A DNA stretch of 34,870 nucleotides from an uncultured Porphyromonadaceae bacterium. Its GTDB lineage: Bacteria > Bacteroidota > Bacteroidia > Bacteroidales > Muribaculaceae. The stretch is from NCBI GenBank assembly GCA_947174995.1, contig CAMWLC010000026.1, positions 1 through 34,870 on the forward strand, read 5' to 3'. Both the position numbers and the translations under genes were made by a program. Below are positions 32,457 through 34,870 of this stretch, one piece after another; the first letter of the stretch is position 1, and every line of letters starts with the position of its first letter. The notes under the pieces were generated by a model. The model saw only the letters and a list, made by a program, of their open reading frames with translations. It was not told the DNA's origin and made no database searches.

Positions 32457-33428
32457 TCACACCAGCAGCAGGAGCGGAAATTGAGCCGCTATCAGGAGCA
32501 GCCCGATCCAGAGCCACAGGCGCGGACGGGGTATGTTCCAGAGCACGAACATCTGCGCGAACTGCACAGCCGCCGCGAAATAGAATATCCCCGTGAAAGC
32601 GGACAGAGAGGAGGGGTTGAGGGCCATTCCCGCCAGTGCCGCCAGGCCAAGCAGGGTGATGATATTGTTGAGGGCCCGTGTCCGGGTGTTTCCGGCATAG
32701 AGCTTCACGGCGGTGTTCAGTCCGAGTATCACGGCCAGGAAGGCCCACCAGCACACCGCTCCTATCTGAACGGCTTCCGCCGGAGCGGGGGGATTGAACA
32801 CCATCCATCGCATAAGGGAAGCGAAGTCGAGGCTGTCCGGGCTCACCAGTCCTGTGCCGAGCGCGCACCACCACGGAGCGATGAGGCCCAGTCCGAAAGC
32901 CACGAGCTCGCGCAGACGCAAACATTTCATCACTCCCCAGGCCGGCACACACCAGAGCAGGGGAATTATGAAAGCTGTGTCGCACATACACCCGACGGAG
33001 CCTATCGTGGCGGCCACGAAAATCTGCTGCGTGCCGTTGGTGGCGCGGTAGCAGTCCATGGCCAGTGCCAGCATGGCAATGGAGGCCAAGGCCAAGAGCA
33101 GCGGGCTGCCGAAACGCGCGGATATCGCCGGATTGGAGGCAAGGAGGAGAAGAAAGATGGATGGCAGGGCCATGTCGGTGCCCGTGATGAAGTCGAAGCT
33201 CTTGTTGAGAAGCTGGGCGAAGAGAGCCAGAAGCATCATCGCCCCCCACGCGCAGACCGCGCTCCACATCGCAGGCAGCCCCCATTGGCAGGGGGATGGC
33301 CACACGATTCCTTCAGGCGCGCACGCCGCATGCCATATCCCGGGAATGAGGGTGACGAGTGTCATGAGGGTCGCCGCCACGGCGCAGCTTGCGAATACCG
33401 GCGCTCCGACGCTTCTTCTTGCAATCAT
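32457..33428 (-). CDS. Integral membrane protein of unknown function, 323 aa
   Basis: A polytopic inner-membrane protein with about eight to ten hydrophobic segments, rich in Trp, Leu and Ala; clear ones are near 12-32, 55-72, 86-98, 107-122, 148-165 and 285-322. I do not recognise a catalytic motif. Small polar loops carry SFDFITGTDMALPS, ISARFGS and CMCDTAFIIP. It resembles uncharacterised Bacteroidetes membrane proteins that sit between purD and pdxB-like genes, but that is from memory of context. The start at ATG 33428 is 2 bp from the purD stop, so it is almost surely co-transcribed with purD. The function is open. Confidence 0.82.
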   Translation of the reverse strand: MIARRSVGAPVFASCAVAATLMTLVTLIPGIWHAACAPEGIVWPSPCQWGLPAMWSAVCAWGAMMLLALFAQLLNKSFDFITGTDMALPSIFLLLLASNPAISARFGSPLLLALASIAMLALAMDCYRATNGTQQIFVAATIGSVGCMCDTAFIIPLLWCVPAWGVMKCLRLRELVAFGLGLIAPWWCALGTGLVSPDSLDFASLMRWMVFNPPAPAEAVQIGAVCWWAFLAVILGLNTAVKLYAGNTRTRALNNIITLLGLAALAGMALNPSSLSAFTGIFYFAAAVQFAQMFVLWNIPRPRLWLWIGLLLIAAQFPLLLLV

Positions 33429-33430
33429 GG

Positions 33431-34708
33431 TCAGTCGGATTCGGGTGTGCCTATGTCTGTGCGGAAATGCTTGTTGTCAAGTCTGATGCGCTCCGCGCCC
33501 TCAAAGGCCGTGGCGGCGGCTGTGGCGAGGTTGCCGCCTACGCCCACAAGCGTCACCACACGTCCTCCGGAGGTGACGATTCGTCCGGTGGCATCTTTCG
33601 TCAGGTCGTCGGGAAAAACGAGACATCCGGTAGCCTCGGCCTCTTCAAGTCCATCCACGGCCTCCGTCTGCATGGGGCCGGAAGGATAACCGGCTCCGGC
33701 CACAACCACGCCCACGCAGGTCTGCGGCGACCATACGGTCTTGTAATCGCCCAGCGTTCCTTCGGCCATTGCCTCCAGCAGGTCGAGGATATCGGACTCC
33801 ATGCGGGGGAGAATCACCTGGGCCTCCGGATCGCCGAGACGCACGTTGTATTCGAGGAGCACCGGCTCCCCTCCGTCGTTTTTGATTCCGAGATAGAGGA
33901 ATCCCCTGTACAGCTCTCCGCGCTCGCGCAGGGCATTGACAGTGGGGATTACGATGCGTCGCTCCACCTTTTCAAGAAACGCGGGGTCAGCCCAGCCCAC
34001 GGGGGAATAAGCCCCCATCCCGGCCGTATTGGGTCCGCGGTTGCCGTTGAAGAGACGTTTGTAGTCCTGCGCCGGAGTCAGCATCAGATAATTCTCTCCG
34101 TCGAGGGCCGCGAATACAGAGCACTCGCGTCCCTCCACGAAGTCTTCTATGAGCACTGTCTCGGAGGCCTCGCCGAATCTCCCGTCGAGCATATCGGCGA
34201 GCATATCCTTAGCATCGGCCAGATTGTCTATGAGCCACACGCCGCATCCCCGGCTCAGGCCGTCGGCCTTGAGCACGTATGGCGGGCGGCGGGAATCCAT
34301 GAAGGCAAGGCCCTCCGCCACGGTGTCCTGCGTCACCGACATGCAGCGCGGGGTGGGGATGATGTTTTCGGTCATGAAGTCCTTGGCCTGCTCCTTGCTC
34401 GTCTCCAGCACCGCAGTGCCCGAGGGTGGCCCTATGACAGTCATATCCTGCTCCAGAAGGTAGTCCACCAGGCCGGACATCATGTATTCTGTCGGCCCCA
34501 CGAGAGTGATGTCGATGGCATGACGCTCCACAAACTCCGCTACGGCCTCGAAATCATCAAGAGCGAGCCCGGTGGCCTGTATGGCTCCGGGGTAATATCC
34601 CGGGGCTGTGTAGAGGGTGCCGATGCGCGGACTACCGAGGATTTTCCATGCCAGTGCGGATTCGCGGCCCCCTTGACCGATGAGGAGTATGTTGAGCTGT
34701 TGATTCAT
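33431..34708 (-). CDS. purD: Phosphoribosylamine-glycine ligase PurD
   Basis: PurD (GARS) joins glycine to 5-phosphoribosylamine with ATP in de novo purine synthesis. The N-terminus has the family loop LLIGQGGRESALAWK (8-22); the ATP-grasp core shows VGPTEYMMSGLVDYL, YVLKADGLSRGCGVW, the metal-binding PVLLEYNVRLGDPEAQVILP and FLYLGI. The standard motif order is intact over 425 residues. The usual GPE of the N-domain reads GPT here (VGPTEYM), a small departure. ATG 34708 overlaps the stop of the gene upstream (ATGA). The next gene starts 2 bp after its stop. Confidence 0.96.
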   Translation of the reverse strand: MNQQLNILLIGQGGRESALAWKILGSPRIGTLYTAPGYYPGAIQATGLALDDFEAVAEFVERHAIDITLVGPTEYMMSGLVDYLLEQDMTVIGPPSGTAVLETSKEQAKDFMTENIIPTPRCMSVTQDTVAEGLAFMDSRRPPYVLKADGLSRGCGVWLIDNLADAKDMLADMLDGRFGEASETVLIEDFVEGRECSVFAALDGENYLMLTPAQDYKRLFNGNRGPNTAGMGAYSPVGWADPAFLEKVERRIVIPTVNALRERGELYRGFLYLGIKNDGGEPVLLEYNVRLGDPEAQVILPRMESDILDLLEAMAEGTLGDYKTVWSPQTCVGVVVAGAGYPSGPMQTEAVDGLEEAEATGCLVFPDDLTKDATGRIVTSGGRVVTLVGVGGNLATAAATAFEGAERIRLDNKHFRTDIGTPESD

Positions 34709-34870
34709 TTTTTACGTCTTGAACGCATTTTCATGTCAGAGAAACGATGGGTCGAGTCCTCGGGAAGAGAGGGCCCCTTGTCTGCCGCCTGATAATTCTT
34801 GCGGTCGAAAGGTTTTCTGTCGCGGTCGAAAGGTTTTCTGTCGCGGTCGGAGGGCTTTCTGTCGCGGTCG
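34705..34870 (-). CDS. C-terminal end of a protein with DRDRKP repeats, partial
   Basis: The minus-strand frame is open from the window edge to a TGA at 34705-34707. The visible 54 residues are a tail of repeated DRDRKPF units, then NYQAADKGPSLPEDSTHRF and a basic end, KMRSRRKK. Such charged, repeat-rich ends occur in Bacteroidales on RNA-binding proteins such as rRNA pseudouridine synthases or DEAD-box helicases, but the catalytic part is outside the window, so I cannot assign it. The stop overlaps the purD start by 4 bp (ATGA), making it the first visible gene of the purD run. Confidence 0.7.
   Translation of the reverse strand, partial: DRDRKPSDRDRKPFDRDRKPFDRKNYQAADKGPSLPEDSTHRFSDMKMRSRRKK
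34801..34870 (-). repeat. 21-bp tandem coding repeats at the window edge
   Basis: At least three units of 21 bp occur in direct succession, each containing TTTCTGTCGCGGTCG on the plus strand and encoding DRDRKPF or DRDRKPS. The array continues past the end of the window. Confidence 0.85.

Noticed and set aside
32439-34792. Two long plus-strand frames opposite the membrane protein and purD
   Set aside because: Both mirror intact minus-strand genes and have composition unlike real proteins (rich in His, Arg, Gly, Gln).
34801-34870. Possible CRISPR-like array
   Set aside because: Units are 21 bp in direct succession without spacers and are in frame as a protein repeat.

Overview
The window is a piece of a Bacteroidales chromosome, most likely from the Muribaculaceae. 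I infer this from Bacteroidota-type promoters (TTTG, about 20 bp, TAnnTTTG) with little use of Shine-Dalgarno sequences, from FadL-like, PCMD, Omp28-type and TonB-receptor-like envelope proteins, from the order sigma-54 activator - lptE - small TPR-like gene - secG - ruvB - flippase, and from secreted proteins with a shared C-terminal tail of the type YYxLxGxRV...P.KG. The DNA is GC-rich except for an AT-rich patch at about 16.74-17.79 kb. The family assignment is an inference from protein style, not from a marker gene.

Layout. 1-2.6 kb: 3' part of an outer-membrane beta-barrel gene, a hypothetical gene, and a convergent MazG-type pyrophosphohydrolase. 2.6-4.6 kb: a secreted GH13 alpha-amylase whose promoter is divergent from that of mazG. 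4.6-8.5 kb: sigma-54 activator, lptE-like lipoprotein, a small hypothetical gene, secG, a terminator-like hairpin, ruvB. 8.5-11.1 kb: polysaccharide flippase and a family 2 glycosyltransferase. 11.1-16.7 kb, minus strand: three large secreted proteins (a lamin-tail-domain protein, an Omp28/thioredoxin-fold protein and an unknown), the last two in one operon. 16.7-17.8 kb: an AT-rich patch with an unknown 130-aa gene, a dinD pseudogene broken by a stop codon and truncated, and a 195-bp inverted-repeat element. 17.8-20.9 kb, minus strand: nfnA-nfnB-like flavoprotein genes followed by an overlapping WYL-domain regulator. 21.0-25.6 kb, plus strand: PCMD protein, dapB, lepB, and a WbqC-DUF4294 fused reading frame. 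25.6-27.0 kb: FadL/OmpP1-type porin. 27.0-34.9 kb, minus strand: a tightly packed run purD - membrane protein - pdxB - alkaline phosphatase - RNase H - queG - serB, with a repeat-tailed protein gene upstream that continues past the window edge.

How the parts work together. Most genes are housekeeping or envelope functions: LPS transport, Sec export, signal peptide cleavage, glycan export and glycosyl transfer, lysine/diaminopimelate, serine and PLP synthesis, purine synthesis and queuosine. The parts that look accessory are the dinD remnant with its palindrome, the adjoining inverted-repeat element and the small orphan gene beside them, all lying directly downstream of the nfnAB-WYL operon. 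I see no CRISPR array, rRNA, tRNA, intact transposase gene or complete defence system.
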